From Gammaproteobacteria bacterium (lineage in GTDB: Bacteria; Pseudomonadota; Gammaproteobacteria; Steroidobacterales; Steroidobacteraceae): a stretch of 6,979 bases of DNA. Made by a program: the position numbers and the translations under genes. The DNA lies in the NCBI GenBank assembly GCA_019242385.1, contig JAFAVO010000197.1, forward strand, positions 1 to 6,979, in the 5' to 3' direction. Below, in pieces: positions 6,776 through 6,979 of the stretch; position 1 is the first letter of the stretch; the number at the start of each line of letters is the position of its first letter. The notes beneath the pieces are model-generated. The model made no database searches, was not told the DNA's origin, and saw nothing but the letters and a program-made list of their open reading frames with translations.

Positions 6776-6798
6776 TCTGCTGAGGCACGCGCGTCGAA
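6771..6798 (+). promoter_or_regulatory. Sigma-E (RpoE/AlgU)-like promoter for the small RNA
   Basis: GGAACTC (6771-6777) matches the sigma-E -35 consensus GGAACTT at 6 of 7 positions. After exactly 15 bp, GTCGAA (6793-6798) matches the -10 consensus GTCTAA at 5 of 6. The predicted start, about 4-7 nt downstream (6802-6805), falls at the foot of the first hairpin of the small RNA. The consensus is from established knowledge of E. coli sigma-E and Pseudomonas AlgU; the use of this promoter is inferred. Confidence 0.55.
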
Positions 6799-6804
6799 CC
6801 TAAC

Positions 6805-6907
6805 GAGTGCATCGCACTCCCCGCTTCCCTCCCTGAGCGGGTAGACCCGGTTCATGAGACCTGTGCCGGGTTAGTCTGCCCCGGCGGTGACCCCGCCGGG
6901 GTTTTTT
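6805..6907 (+). ncRNA. Predicted ~100-nt small RNA at the polA-engB locus (Spot 42/ErsA position)
   Basis: No coding frame explains this interval, but it is full of ordered inverted repeats. Hairpin 1 is GAGTGC (6805-6810), loop ATC, GCACTC (6814-6819). Hairpin 2 is CCCGCT (6820-6825), loop TCCCTCCCTG, AGCGGG (6836-6841). Hairpin 3 is ACCCGG (6845-6850), a 15-nt loop, CCGGGT (6866-6871). A terminator with a T6 tract ends it at 6907. The length (about 103 nt) is close to Spot 42 (109 nt) and ErsA (132 nt). Those RNAs lie between polA and a convergent engB/yihA gene, as here, and ErsA is known to depend on AlgU. The C-rich loop of hairpin 2 could pair with Shine-Dalgarno sequences. I see no primary-sequence identity that proves homology; the exact 5' end is inferred from the promoter, and a longer form from the AT-rich patch is possible. 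Confidence 0.6.
6879..6907 (+). terminator. Strong Rho-independent terminator
   Basis: CCCCGGCGG (6879-6887) pairs perfectly with CCGCCGGGG (6893-6901) around a TGACC loop and is followed at once by six T residues (6902-6907). The 9-bp, all G:C stem and T-tract are a textbook intrinsic terminator and a plausible Hfq-binding 3' end. It works only for plus-strand transcription, because the other side lacks a T-tract after the stem when read from engB. Confidence 0.93.
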
Positions 6908-6918
6908 ATTGCGCGTCC

Positions 6919-6979
6919 CTATTTCGGCGGCCGGATTGAGAGCCAGGCCGCGACCGTATCCTGGGCTTGCCGTACGCCC
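6919..6979 (-). CDS. engB: Probable EngB (YihA/YsxC) ribosome-biogenesis GTPase, C-terminal 19 residues only
   Basis: On the minus strand a frame enters from the window edge and stops at TAG (6921 to 6919). The visible tail is GVRQAQDTVAAWLSIRPPK. EngB proteins usually end with a helix of the form G(L/V)xxxxxxLxxWL plus a short polar tail, which fits. The stronger argument is position: in many gammaproteobacteria engB lies downstream of polA and points towards it. EngB is a GTPase needed for 50S subunit assembly. Nineteen residues cannot prove the assignment; the rest of the gene lies beyond the window. Confidence 0.55.
   Translation of the reverse strand, partial: GVRQAQDTVAAWLSIRPPK

Noticed and set aside
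6633..6918. A small protein gene in the polA-engB gap
   Set aside because: No frame combines a start, a ribosome-binding site and protein-like composition here; the inverted repeats and terminator point to RNA.
1..6979. CRISPR array, insertion sequence, phage or other mobile element
   Set aside because: No regularly spaced direct repeats with unique spacers, no transposase or integrase motifs and no terminal inverted repeats were seen.

Overview
The window comes from a GC-rich (by eye about two-thirds G+C) Gram-negative bacterium, most likely a gammaproteobacterium. The evidence is an LptM-type LPS-assembly lipoprotein, a DNA polymerase I that aligns with the E. coli enzyme at a constant 11-residue offset from the proofreading domain to the C-terminus, and a polA / small RNA / convergent engB arrangement like that of Escherichia (polA-spf-yihA) and Pseudomonas (polA-ersA-engB). 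The genus cannot be fixed from sequence alone.

Layout. Positions 1-467 (+) hold the end of a small membrane protein gene, overlapping lptM by 4 bases (ATGA). A run of about 20-bp imperfect tandem repeats (501-559) marks the convergent junction with a minus-strand pair: a DUF1800 gene (1778-3184) followed 14 bp later by a DUF1501 gene with a Tat-type leader (540-1763). A 91-bp divergent intergenic region with overlapping -10-like elements separates the pair from polA (3276-6029, +). After polA come a small outer-membrane beta-barrel gene (6078-6632, +), a 17-bp tandem repeat over its stop codon, an AT-rich patch, a predicted structured small RNA (about 6805-6907) ending in a strong intrinsic terminator, and the last 19 codons of a convergent gene that is probably engB (6919-6979, -).

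Two results matter most. First, no annotated class is needed to see the small RNA: a sigma-E/AlgU-like promoter (GGAACTC, 15 bp, GTCGAA) ends 6 nt before a series of three hairpins and a GC-rich terminator with a T6 tract. It lies at the locus where Spot 42 and the AlgU-dependent ErsA sit in other gammaproteobacteria. Its second hairpin presents a C-rich loop able to pair with Shine-Dalgarno sequences. Second, Pol I keeps all polymerase residues checked and the 5'-nuclease motifs, but two of the four acidic metal ligands of the 3'-5' proofreading site are replaced (equivalents of E. coli D424V and D501H), so proofreading is probably lost.

Functionally the window mixes DNA repair/replication (polA), envelope functions (lptM, the beta-barrel protein, the membrane protein, and a probable stress sRNA that may act on envelope genes), and the widespread DUF1501/DUF1800 pair of unknown role.
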